From Acidimicrobiia bacterium (GTDB lineage Bacteria > Acidobacteriota > Vicinamibacteria > Vicinamibacterales > CAVVIG01): 64,000 bases of DNA. The notes under the pieces were generated by a model that had not been told where the DNA came from, ran no database searches, and worked only from the letters and a program-made list of their open reading frames with translations. The position numbers were made by a program, and so were the translations under genes. Positions within the stretch are counted from its first letter, which is position 1, and each line of letters opens with the position of its first letter. Positions 45,128-52,424 of this stretch are shown here, one piece after another. Where the stretch lies: contig VFZL01000007.1 in the NCBI GenBank assembly GCA_016871175.1, forward strand, positions 1-64,000, given 5' to 3'.

Positions 45128-45810
45128 GCGAGCGCGCCGTTGATTGGGCTGACATCGGCCCGTACGATGGGTGTCCGCTCGAACACGTCGGCGAAGCGCG
45201 CGATGATTCGGGCTTCCACGTCGCGTCGGTCGAGGGAGAGACCCAGTTTCGCGAACGAGGTGACGCCACGGTCCGCGATGCCACACGGCACGATCAAGTC
45301 GAAGTCGCGCAGATCGGTCGTGACGTTGAGCGCAAATCCGTGGCTCGTCACCCACCGTGAGATCCGGACGCCGATGGCGGCGAGTTTCTCCGAGCCCACC
45401 CAGACACCAGTCAGCCCCGAGACACGTCCAGCGGTCACGCCGAAATCCGAAGCGACCCGAATGAGCACTTCTTCGAGATCTCGCACGTAGCGATGGACGT
45501 CGCGGCGATCTGGGTTCAGGTCGATGATGGGATAGCCGACGATCTGTCCCGGGCCGTGATAAGTGACGTCACCGCCGCGGCCGGTGTCGAGCACATCGAT
45601 GCCGCGGGCCACGAGCTGCTCGTCGGTCGCGAGGATGTGCGCCCGCCCACCGTCGCCGCGCACACCCAGCGTCAAGACGGCCGGGTGCTCCACGAGCAGC
45701 AGCACGTCGTTCACTCGCTGCGCCTGACGCTCAGCGACGAGCGCGCGCTGGAGCACGAGCGCATCAGCATATGCCAGCCGGCCGAGGTGGCGGACTTCCA
45801 GGGACCGCAT
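45124..45810 (-). CDS. lipB: Octanoyltransferase LipB
   Basis: 228 residues from ATG 45810 (MRSLEVRHLGRLAYADAL). The family signatures are LLLVEHPAVLTLG, GRGGDVTYHGPGQIVGYP, GSEKLAAIGVRISRWVTSHG (catalytic Lys) and LIVPCGI (catalytic Cys). It transfers octanoate from ACP to the lipoyl domain Lys of 2-oxoacid dehydrogenase E2 and glycine-cleavage H protein. Its gene follows the E2 gene, so enzyme and substrate are made together. Confidence 0.95.
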   Translation of the reverse strand: MRSLEVRHLGRLAYADALVLQRALVAERQAQRVNDVLLLVEHPAVLTLGVRGDGGRAHILATDEQLVARGIDVLDTGRGGDVTYHGPGQIVGYPIIDLNPDRRDVHRYVRDLEEVLIRVASDFGVTAGRVSGLTGVWVGSEKLAAIGVRISRWVTSHGFALNVTTDLRDFDLIVPCGIADRGVTSFAKLGLSLDRRDVEARIIARFADVFERTPIVRADVSPINGALA

Positions 45811-45904
45811 GGGAAGAGCGGCCAAGCCAATGCCTGGCCCATGTGTGATTGTATCGGCCTGGAGCGTAGTCGGGGCATGCACGCGACCGCGCGGATCCTC
45901 ACAT

Positions 45905-47209
45905 CTAATCCGACTCCCAGGTCTCCAGCGTGCGCTTGACGTGCGACAGGAACTCGTCCGCTGTGGCGCCATCGATGATCCGATGGTCGTAGCCGAGCGA
46001 GACGTACGCCATCGGACGGATTGCGATGGCATCATCGATCACGACGACGCGCTTCTCAACGACGCCGATGGCCATGATCGCTGCTTGCGGCTGGTTGATG
46101 ATCGGCATGCCGAACTGCGCGCCGAACACGCCAGGATTGGTGATCGTAAAGGTTCCGCCTTGCACCTCGTCCGGACTGAGTTTCTTCGCGCGCGCGCGAG
46201 TCGCCAAGTCGGCGACCGCGCGGCTGATGCCGAGCAGGCTCTTCTCGTCGGCGCGCTTCACCACCGGCACGATCAGTCCCCAATCGAGCGCGACGGCGAT
46301 GCCGATATTCACGTCCTTGTGGTAGACGATGTTGTCACCGTCGACCGACGCGTTGATCACAGGCACCGCACGCAGCGCCTCGACGGCGGCCTTGATGATG
46401 AACGAGAGATACGTCAGCTTGCCCCCAGCACGCTCGAACTCGTCCTTCTTCGCTCGCCGAATCTGATCAATGCGGTGACAGTCGATCTCGAACACGGAGT
46501 GGACGTGGGCCGAGGTCTTCTTGCTCAGCACCATGTGCTCGGCGATCCGCTTACGCATCACCGACATTGGCGCGATCGTGCCTGGCGCTACCGGCGTCGG
46601 TGCGGATCTCGCCGCACGCGGCGCCGCGCCGGTGGGTGCAACACCTGGTTGGGTGGAGGTCCCGGATGCAGGCGCCGGGACCACAGCGGGCTCCGTGGGT
46701 CGCGCCGGAGCTTGTCCAATGTAGAAGAGGATGTCGCGCTTGGTGACGCGACCGCCGATCCCAGTGCCCTGAATGCGGGACACATCGACGTTGTGTTCCT
46801 GCGCGATCTTCTTCACGACCGGTGACAGCCGCTGCCCGTCGCCCGCTTGGGCGACAGCGTACGCCGACGCGAGCGGTGCAGCAGCGGGTTCAGGGGCAGG
46901 CTGTGGGGCGCCCGCCTTCGACGATGCCTTGACCGCAAGATGTGCCACAGACGATGCCGAGGTGGCTGTCGCCGATCCTCCGATGACGGCAACGACGGTA
47001 TGAATGGGAACGGTCTCTCCCTCTTTGTGGCGAATCTCGGAGATCACACCCGCGGCGGGCGAGGGAATCTCGGCGTCGACTTTGTCGGTCGAGATCTCGA
47101 AGAGCGGTTCGTCGCGCTCGATCCGATCGCCAACCTGCTTCAACCAGCGGACGATGGTGCCTTCCGCAACCGATTCGCCCATCTGGGGCATGACTACTTC
47201 CGTGGCCAT
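45905..47209 (-). CDS. 2-oxoacid dehydrogenase E2 (dihydrolipoamide acyltransferase)
   Basis: 434 residues. One lipoyl domain with the modified Lys in FEISTDKVDAEIPSP (about residue 43), a Pro/Ala linker, an E3-binding domain (SPVVKKIAQEHNVDVSRIQG), a second linker, and the catalytic domain ending SLGYDHRIIDGATADEFL with the His and Asp of DHRxxDG. The domain set fits a succinyl- or branched-chain acyltransferase. E1 is not in the window. E3 (lpdA) is the gene just upstream and LipB just downstream, a coherent lipoate operon. Confidence 0.92.
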   Translation of the reverse strand: MATEVVMPQMGESVAEGTIVRWLKQVGDRIERDEPLFEISTDKVDAEIPSPAAGVISEIRHKEGETVPIHTVVAVIGGSATATSASSVAHLAVKASSKAGAPQPAPEPAAAPLASAYAVAQAGDGQRLSPVVKKIAQEHNVDVSRIQGTGIGGRVTKRDILFYIGQAPARPTEPAVVPAPASGTSTQPGVAPTGAAPRAARSAPTPVAPGTIAPMSVMRKRIAEHMVLSKKTSAHVHSVFEIDCHRIDQIRRAKKDEFERAGGKLTYLSFIIKAAVEALRAVPVINASVDGDNIVYHKDVNIGIAVALDWGLIVPVVKRADEKSLLGISRAVADLATRARAKKLSPDEVQGGTFTITNPGVFGAQFGMPIINQPQAAIMAIGVVEKRVVVIDDAIAIRPMAYVSLGYDHRIIDGATADEFLSHVKRTLETWESD

Positions 47210-47237
47210 CGACGTCCCTCTCGGTTCCCCGAAACGC

Positions 47238-48656
47238 TCACGCGTGAATCGCGCTTCCGTGCACAGCGTGGGCTGCCTCTCCCACGGCCTCGGACATCGT
47301 CGGATGCGCGTGAATGGTGCGAATCACCTCTTCCACCGTCGACTCGAGCCGGAGCGCCAGCGTGGCTTCCGCCACGAGTTCGGTGGCTCGCGGCCCGATC
47401 ATGTGCACACCCAGGACCTCGTCGTAACGCTTGCCGGCGACAATCTTGACGAAACCCTCCGTCTCGTTCGCGATCTTGGCGCGACCAAGCACTCCGAATG
47501 GGAATGTGCCGACGCGGACGTCGTAGCCGCGCTCGCGAGCCGCACGCTCGGTGAGGCCCACGCTGCCGATCTCCGGATCGCAGTACGTGCAGCCTGGCAC
47601 CTGATCGTAGTTGATGGGGGGTGGGTTGCGACCCGCGATCCGCTCGGCGACGAATATGCCTTCGGCTGACGACACATGGGCCAACTGCGGGTGCGGTTGG
47701 TCTCCCAGTGTCACGACGTCCCCAATCGCCGAGATGCCGGGCACGCTCGTCCGATACTCGTGGTCCACCGCAATGTAGCCGCGATCGATCCGCACCCCCA
47801 GACGCTCGAGATCGAGCCCGGCGGTCACTGGTCCACGACCGATGGCGACGAGCAGGTAGTCCGCCGCGCTGGAGAGCGACTTGCCGTCCGCTAGCCGCAC
47901 GGTCACCTCGACACCGGTGGCCGTCGCGGTTGCGCCGGTCACGGTGGCACCCGTGTGACAGGCGATGCCCTGCTTCCGGAACGAGCGCTCCAGCTCTGCC
48001 GAAACGTGATCGTCTTCCACGGGCACGATGCGAGGAAGCAGCTCGAAGATCGTCACTTCGGACCCAAACCGCCGAAAAATCGAGGCAAACTCAACCCCAA
48101 CAGCACCGGAGCCCATGATAGCCACCGATTTGGGCACTTCCCGTAAGCCAACGGCCTCGTCGCTCGTGATGATCCGTTGGCGGTCGAGTTCTATGCCCGG
48201 TGCGGGGCGAGGCGCCGAGCCGGTGGCAACGATGATCTCGCGGCTGGCTTGCAGGGACTGCTCTTCCCCGTCGAGGACGTCGACACGCCCGTTCCCGACA
48301 AGCCGAGCCGTTCCCTTGATCCAGTCGATCTTGTTCTTTTTGAAGAGGAACTCGACGCCCCTGCTCAGGCCGCTGACGATCTTGTCTTTTCGGGCCTGGA
48401 CGAGGCGCATATCCAGACTGATTGGGCTTTCACCCAAGGTGACGCCCCAATCCTTGGCGTGCTGAATGATCTTCAGAGCATGCGCGTGCTCAAGGAGAGC
48501 TTTTGTCGGGATACAGCCCCATAACAAACACGTTCCGCCGAGCGCCTTCTGCCTCTCGACGACGGCAACGCGCATCCCAAGCTGAGCTGCTCTGATGGCA
48601 GCGACGTAACCGCCCGTGCCGGCTCCAATGATGACGACGTCGTATGCGTTCGGCAC
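47238..48656 (-). CDS. lpdA: Dihydrolipoyl dehydrogenase (E3)
   Basis: 472 residues. FAD motif VVIIGAGTGGYVAAIRAAQL, redox-active disulfide GGTCLLWGCIPTK (Cys-x4-Cys, with Trp in the loop), NAD motif IMGSGAVGVEFASIFRRFG, GDVVTLGDQP-type FAD region and the C-terminal HAHPTMSEAVGEA with the active-site His-Glu pair. It reoxidises dihydrolipoamide of the E2 encoded 28 bases downstream. Confidence 0.95.
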   Translation of the reverse strand: MPNAYDVVIIGAGTGGYVAAIRAAQLGMRVAVVERQKALGGTCLLWGCIPTKALLEHAHALKIIQHAKDWGVTLGESPISLDMRLVQARKDKIVSGLSRGVEFLFKKNKIDWIKGTARLVGNGRVDVLDGEEQSLQASREIIVATGSAPRPAPGIELDRQRIITSDEAVGLREVPKSVAIMGSGAVGVEFASIFRRFGSEVTIFELLPRIVPVEDDHVSAELERSFRKQGIACHTGATVTGATATATGVEVTVRLADGKSLSSAADYLLVAIGRGPVTAGLDLERLGVRIDRGYIAVDHEYRTSVPGISAIGDVVTLGDQPHPQLAHVSSAEGIFVAERIAGRNPPPINYDQVPGCTYCDPEIGSVGLTERAARERGYDVRVGTFPFGVLGRAKIANETEGFVKIVAGKRYDEVLGVHMIGPRATELVAEATLALRLESTVEEVIRTIHAHPTMSEAVGEAAHAVHGSAIHA

Positions 48657-48748
48657 GATCGAGCTTCAGCTCGCTTTCTTGCGCGAGGCGCACGGAGTGA
48701 ACCCCGGGCAGCAGAGATAGATATACAGTTCAATTGGGGCTTAAGAGC

Positions 48749-48768
48749 GATACGATTCGAGTCGTATC
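48749..48768. promoter_or_regulatory. Inverted repeat in the lpdA / response-regulator intergenic region
   Basis: GATACGA (48749-48755) and TCGTATC (48762-48768) around TTCGAG. It is a 7-base perfect dyad 93 bases upstream of lpdA and about 77 bases upstream of the response-regulator fragment. It could be an operator for either, or a hairpin. Confidence 0.35.
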
Positions 48769-48798
48769 CGAATGTCTAAAGCCACCTTAGCGAACGAC

Positions 48799-48827
48799 TT
48801 GCAACGATGTCAACCGCCTGCCACAAT
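48799..48827 (+). promoter_or_regulatory. Possible sigma70-type promoter for the response-regulator fragment
   Basis: TTGCAA at 48799-48804 and CACAAT at 48822-48827, 17 bases apart. The start would be near 48834, giving a leader of about 10 bases. Confidence 0.35.
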
Positions 48828-48844
48828 ACCGACGCCTCCCGGAA

Positions 48845-49084
48845 ATGCAGCACAAGGCTAAGACTGTCCTCATCGTCGATGATGATGAGGGCATGCGAGA
48901 TACACTCACGGCGATCCTGAAGTGGGAGTATCGAGTCCTGCGCGTCGGGAGCGGCGAGGCCGCCTTGCCGGTGCTGAACCGTGAAGATGTGGACCTCGTC
49001 CTGCTCGATGTCCGCTTACCGGGCATCTCGGGCTTTGAAGGGGATGTCCCGCCCGCTGTTGAAACTCGGCGGCGGCTCGGTTGA
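48845..49084 (+). pseudogene. Response regulator receiver domain, truncated by an IS remnant
   Basis: The first 65 residues are a proper receiver: TVLIVDDDEGMRDTLTAIL (acidic pocket) and VDLVLLDVRLPGISGF (phospho-acceptor Asp). After GISGF the similarity ends, and the rest (EGDVPPAVETRRRLG) is read from the end of an IS256-type element. The receiver lacks strands 4-5 and any output domain, so it is presumably inactive. Confidence 0.85.
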
Positions 49085-49600
49085 GATTCTACGCGACGTG
49101 CTCGACTGAGACGCGAAGGCCCATTCTATGATCGCGAGCACGGAGCGCGGCGACGAGCCGGGGCATGTCAGCGTGTTCCTTCAGTCGCCGGAAGCCTTTG
49201 ACGGCTTCGAGCACGCCCGCCGCGACCCAGCGCAGCATCATCTGCCCACCACCCCAGCGTTTCACGTTGCGCTTCACGTGGCGCGTCCGACTGAGGAGAC
49301 TCTCCGCCGCGTTGGTCGTGGCGAGCGACCGCTGCAAGCGGGCCGAGAGCTGCAGCGTGAGGACGGTCAGCGTTTCCTCGAGCCCTTCCCGCACGCTGCC
49401 GGCGGCGCTGGGATATTCGTCGTTCAGGCGCTTGGCGCGATCGGTGAGCAACCTCGAGGCGCGGGCCGCACGACTCGTACCGGCGACGCTGGCGTCGCGG
49501 CGGCTCGCAAAGAGCACCGCTGCCTGAATCGCGGAGAGCGTTCGTCCTCGCGATGCCTGATTTCTCAGGGTCGCGTGTGGCGCGGGCCGGTGCACGCAAT
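49037..49600 (-). mobile_element. IS256-family insertion sequence remnant (transposase C-terminal part)
   Basis: The minus-strand frame 49595 to 49089 encodes a transposase C-terminus: DEYPSAAGSVREGLEETLTV, RSLATTNAAESLLSRTRHVK, RNVKRWGGGQMMLRWVAAGV and LEAVKGFRRLKEHADMPRLV, the standard IS256/mutator DDE-family tail. Only about 120 of some 400 residues are recognisable, so the 5' part and one end are lost. The right end probably lies at about 49037-49040, where the response-regulator similarity stops. From about 49600 to 49773 nothing is recognised. Confidence 0.75.
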
Positions 49601-49773
49601 TGCACTCCGGGGAGCCGGCGCAGATCGCCGGGTCACTCTGATCACTAGCCGTCTCGAGCGCAGCCTGACGAGCCCGTCAAGCGTCGAGCGCTCAAGACGT
49701 CTAGCTCCGTGACGACAATCCCGTCCGGGTCACCACAGCGGAGGCTGGCAGCGCTGGCCTAGGGAATCCCGCG

Positions 49774-50073
49774 TTACTTGCGGGGCAGAACGGCGTCTTT
49801 CAGCTGTTTGGTAATCCGAGCCTTCACCACGGTCTTGGCCGGGATCTTGATCGCCTCTCCAGTCGCCGGGTTGCGTCCCATGCGTGCCTTGCGCTTCTGC
49901 ACTACGAGTTTCACCATCCCGGGCAACACGAACTCGCCCGAGCGCTTGAGCTGCTCCTCGGCCAGTTCCGCCAGTGCGTCGAAGAAGTCACGCGCCTTGG
50001 TCCGCTTCATCTCGAACCGTTCCGCAAAATGCGAAAAGAGCTCCGATTTGCCCATCCTCCGGGCGTCTGCCAT
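49774..50073 (-). CDS. HU-family DNA-binding protein
   Basis: 99 residues from ATG 50073 with AAGGGG about seven bases upstream. It has a typical HU fold: GKSELFSHFAERFEMKR, FVLPGMVKLVVQKRKARMGR and the arm and C-terminus GRNPATGEAIKIPAKTVVKA. It bends and compacts DNA as a dimer. The frame extends upstream to 50271, but the HU fold begins at this start. A promoter lies at 50164-50193, with a hairpin (50139-50159) at about the transcription start. Confidence 0.93.
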   Translation of the reverse strand: MADARRMGKSELFSHFAERFEMKRTKARDFFDALAELAEEQLKRSGEFVLPGMVKLVVQKRKARMGRNPATGEAIKIPAKTVVKARITKQLKDAVLPRK

Positions 50074-50163
50074 CGTCGTTCCCCTTGCTGTGTCGCGCGT
50101 GATGTTCACCGGCGATCGCATGCGCACTGCGAAGATCGCGGTTTTGCCTCGAAAAACCGGGCA

Positions 50164-50193
50164 ATCGTAACGGAGTCCTCTCGCGAGTGTCAA
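50164..50193 (-). promoter_or_regulatory. Sigma70-type promoter of the HU gene
   Basis: On the minus strand TTGACA (50188-50193) and TACGAT (50164-50169), 18 bases apart; start near 50157 and a leader of about 84 bases. CGGTTTT (50139-50145) and AAAACCG (50153-50159) form a 7-base hairpin at the very start of that leader. Confidence 0.5.
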
Positions 50194-50232
50194 ACCGCGC
50201 GGGCTGAAGACAACGGGATTTTCGGCCCAGAA

Positions 50233-50241
50233 TGCTAGAAT
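50233..50241 (+). promoter_or_regulatory. Extended -10 element of queF
   Basis: TG-C-TAGAAT: TG at 50233-50234 and TAGAAT at 50236-50241, ending seven bases before ATG 50249. This spacing puts the transcription start at or one base before the start codon, implying a leaderless queF message. Confidence 0.5.
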
Positions 50242-50248
50242 TTTTGTG

Positions 50249-50599
50249 ATGTCAAACTCGACGCTCGACACGTTTCCGAACCCGCGACCCGAGCGCCGCT
50301 ACAGCATCGCGATCCACTGTCCCGAGTTCACCTCGTTGTGCCCGAAGACCGGGCTACCAGACTTCGGCGAGCTTCGGATCACGTATGTCCCTGACGCACG
50401 ATGCGTCGAGCTCAAGTCGCTCAAGTATTACCTCATCGAGTTTCGCAATCGCGGCATCTTCTACGAGGCCGTGACCAATCAGATTCTGGATGATCTGGTC
50501 TCGCTGCTCGATCCGCACGAGATGACGGTCGTCGGGGACTTCTCGGCGCGCGGCGGCATCACCACCTCGGTGACGGCGACGCACAAGAAGGGCCAGTGA
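50249..50599 (+). CDS. queF: NADPH-dependent preQ0 reductase QueF
   Basis: 116 residues, the short single-domain QueF type. The catalytic Cys is in EFTSLCPKTGLPDFG, and the substrate-binding segment is VELKSLKYYLIEFRNRGIFY followed by EAV. It reduces 7-cyano-7-deazaguanine (preQ0) to preQ1 in queuosine biosynthesis, a cytoplasmic homo-oligomer. A GTG at 50246 is also in frame, but the ATG at 50249 fits the promoter better. No preQ1 riboswitch is present, and no other queuosine gene is in the window. Confidence 0.93.
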   Translation: MSNSTLDTFPNPRPERRYSIAIHCPEFTSLCPKTGLPDFGELRITYVPDARCVELKSLKYYLIEFRNRGIFYEAVTNQILDDLVSLLDPHEMTVVGDFSARGGITTSVTATHKKGQ

Positions 50600-50625
50600 G
50601 TCGTTGACGATTGCAGAATTGAACA

Positions 50626-50913
50626 GTGCCCGACGATCCCCACCCTGTGCCGATCGAGCGCGAACTGGATCTGCATCCGTTCGCGCCGGGAGACGTGGTG
50701 TCGGTCGTTGAGGAGTACATCCGGGCGGCGGCCGAGAAGGGGCTCGCGGAGGTGCGTCTCGTCCACGGTCGTGGCAAGGGGATCCAGCGGGGTCTCGTCC
50801 AAGCGGCGCTCGAGCGGCATCCGCTCGTCGAGGCGTTCTGGGACGACACCGACGCCCACCTTGGCGCGACCTGGGCCAGGCTCAAGGAGAATCGGGAGCG
50901 TGAAGATGGCTGA
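50626..50913 (+). CDS. Small Smr-domain protein
   Basis: 95 residues from a GTG. The Smr (small MutS-related) motifs are LDLHPFAPGDVVSVVEEYI and VRLVHGRGKGIQRG. Stand-alone Smr proteins are endonucleases or RNA-binding proteins. It follows queF by 26 bases and overlaps the convergent DUF192 gene by 32 bases. Confidence 0.88.
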   Translation: MPDDPHPVPIERELDLHPFAPGDVVSVVEEYIRAAAEKGLAEVRLVHGRGKGIQRGLVQAALERHPLVEAFWDDTDAHLGATWARLKENREREDG

Positions 50914-51319
50914 TGGAAGACTGAAGACTCCCGCGGAAGGCGGGCGCGAAGCACACACGATCGCCGACGTGGAGGTCAACGGCTTGCACCGCTCCAGCCC
51001 ACAGCTCGATCGCCATGGCCGCCGACCATTCCGCAGCCGCACGCCAGCCCACCATGCGTTGGACGACCTTCAAGACCAGCCCGTCGCTGTCGACGAAGAC
51101 CACATCGATCGGAAACCGCATGCCGATGGTGTGAACGGTCCAACACGGCGCCAAGACGAAGGCGCACCCCGCATCCAGGCCATCGCGACCGAGCAGACCG
51201 CGGCGACGCGCACGCCGCGTGGTCGCGAGTTCCACCGACGAAGCGACCGCACGGCCGGTGCACGCGTCGACGATGATCGGCCTGTCCGTCGACGGGAGGG
51301 AATCCAGAAGACGCCCCAT
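50882..51319 (-). CDS. DUF192 domain-containing protein
   Basis: 145 residues from ATG 51319, overlapping the stop of the methyltransferase gene (ATGA). DUF192 motifs: ELATTRRARRRGLLGRDGLD, TVHTIGMRFPIDVVFVDSDG and LWAGAVQAVDLHVGD. The family is a small beta-barrel of unknown function, often secreted; no signal peptide is seen here. Confidence 0.88.
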   Translation of the reverse strand: MGRLLDSLPSTDRPIIVDACTGRAVASSVELATTRRARRRGLLGRDGLDAGCAFVLAPCWTVHTIGMRFPIDVVFVDSDGLVLKVVQRMVGWRAAAEWSAAMAIELWAGAVQAVDLHVGDRVCFAPAFRGSLQSSISHLHAPDSP

Positions 51320-51939
51320 CACAACACTCCAGGCACCAAGTGCCAGCCGACCTTCGCGCAGTACTCCCGGTAGCGCTCGTCCTGCGTCAGCACGCGTTCT
51401 TCGAGCAGAGCCCGGAAGACCAGCGCGGAGTCGGCGATCACGATCACCGCAATGTTCCACGCAGTCGGGTGCGCGGCGATGAAGCCGACGTGGGTCAGGA
51501 GATACCCGGCGTAGATGGGATGTCGCATCCAGCCGTACGGGCCTCGCGCCACCACACCACGATTGGCCGGAATGAGCCCAAAGCTCCGGCCGAGCACGAT
51601 CTTCCCCGCAATCACGAAGGCGAGACCGACGAGCGACAGGCTGGCGGTCAGCGGATCCGGCATCAGCGGATCGGCACCGCCCGCACGGAGCAGCGGCGGG
51701 CCGACCAGCGACACCGCCGTGATGATCGTCGCGATGACGGTCCGATCGACCACCTGCGCACGGCGGCGGAAGATCGTCAACACGACGACGAGGGCTTCGC
51801 TGAACAGCAGTAACAGTCCCGTGAAATGGTGCGTCTTCGTGAAGTCAGCCCACAGGTTGACCGACAGCAACACGAAGAGCGCCGCGACCAGGAGCCGGGC
51901 GGCCAAATCCGATATCCGCTCGCGTACCGTCAGCGCCAT
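51319..51939 (-). CDS. Isoprenylcysteine/phospholipid methyltransferase-like membrane protein
   Basis: 206 residues from ATG 51939. Five or so hydrophobic helices (LLVAALFVLLSVNLW, VIATIITAVSLVGPPLL, LVGLAFVIAGKIVLG), then the ICMT-family signature RGPYGWMRHPIYAGYLL and a terminal EERVLTQDERYREYCAKVGW. It is probably an inner-membrane SAM-dependent methyltransferase or a related NnrU/MddA-type protein. Confidence 0.85.
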   Translation of the reverse strand: MALTVRERISDLAARLLVAALFVLLSVNLWADFTKTHHFTGLLLLFSEALVVVLTIFRRRAQVVDRTVIATIITAVSLVGPPLLRAGGADPLMPDPLTASLSLVGLAFVIAGKIVLGRSFGLIPANRGVVARGPYGWMRHPIYAGYLLTHVGFIAAHPTAWNIAVIVIADSALVFRALLEERVLTQDERYREYCAKVGWHLVPGVL

Positions 51940-51941
51940 CG

Positions 51942-52274
51942 TTACGACTCCAGCGCCGGGCGACGGCGCAGCCGACCACCAGCACGCGTGGCGCGCGACT
52001 CGTCGGTGTCGACGAAGTAGGCCCGACACGCAGCGTCGAGGAGCTCCCGTGTGATCGTTGGCTCCCGACCACGGTAGCGGCAGAGCGCGATCACCTGTTC
52101 CAGGATGTCCCTCAGATGGCAGGCTCGAAGCGGCCGGTGGGTCGGCACGTAGTGCCGGCGCTGCAGGTACGCAATCATCACCTTGTGGAACCTGAGCCCC
52201 CGCTTACGGCAGTTCAGCTCGAAGATGCGAACGAACTGATCGAGTGTCGGATCCTCCACGGGAATCTTGTATTG
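51942..52274 (-). pseudogene. C-terminal remnant of an AAA-family ATPase
   Basis: The minus frame from 52274 reads QYKIPVEDPTLDQFVRIFEL, then NCRKRGLRFHKVMIAYLQRR, RPLRACHLRDILEQVIALCR and TITRELLDAACRAYFVD. This is the helical lid end of a bacterial AAA ATPase. Nothing upstream on this strand encodes the Walker motifs. A GTG at 52259 could start a 105-residue peptide. The piece that should precede QYKIP is found on the opposite strand (52271-52336). Confidence 0.65.
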
Positions 52275-52336
52275 TGTTTGCGACGAACCTGGATCCAGCG
52301 TCGTTGGCAGACGAAGCGTTCCTCCGTCGCATATCC
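52271..52336 (+). pseudogene. Inverted fragment of the same AAA ATPase
   Basis: On the + strand 52271-52333 translates as IVFATNLDPASLADEAFLRR followed by Ile: the sensor-1/arginine-finger segment (ATN...DEAFLRR) of the AAA module, normally located immediately before the QYKIPVEDP segment encoded on the minus strand. The two fragments share the bases ATTG at 52271-52274 and point away from each other. Confidence 0.6.
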
Positions 52337-52424
52337 GTACGCACTGTTTGGTGAATTCGCCGCGATTCCTATTCGCCGTCCCGAGACCACACGGCCCACG
52401 GCGTCGTCTGGCGAGTCCCCATTC

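Noticed and set aside
49128-49712. A 194-residue + strand open frame opposite the transposase remnant
   Set aside because: Shadow of the transposase frame; no domain and Arg-rich composition.
50074-50248. preQ1 riboswitch upstream of queF
   Set aside because: The extended -10 is seven bases before the start codon, leaving no leader, and no preQ1-type pseudoknot sequence is seen.
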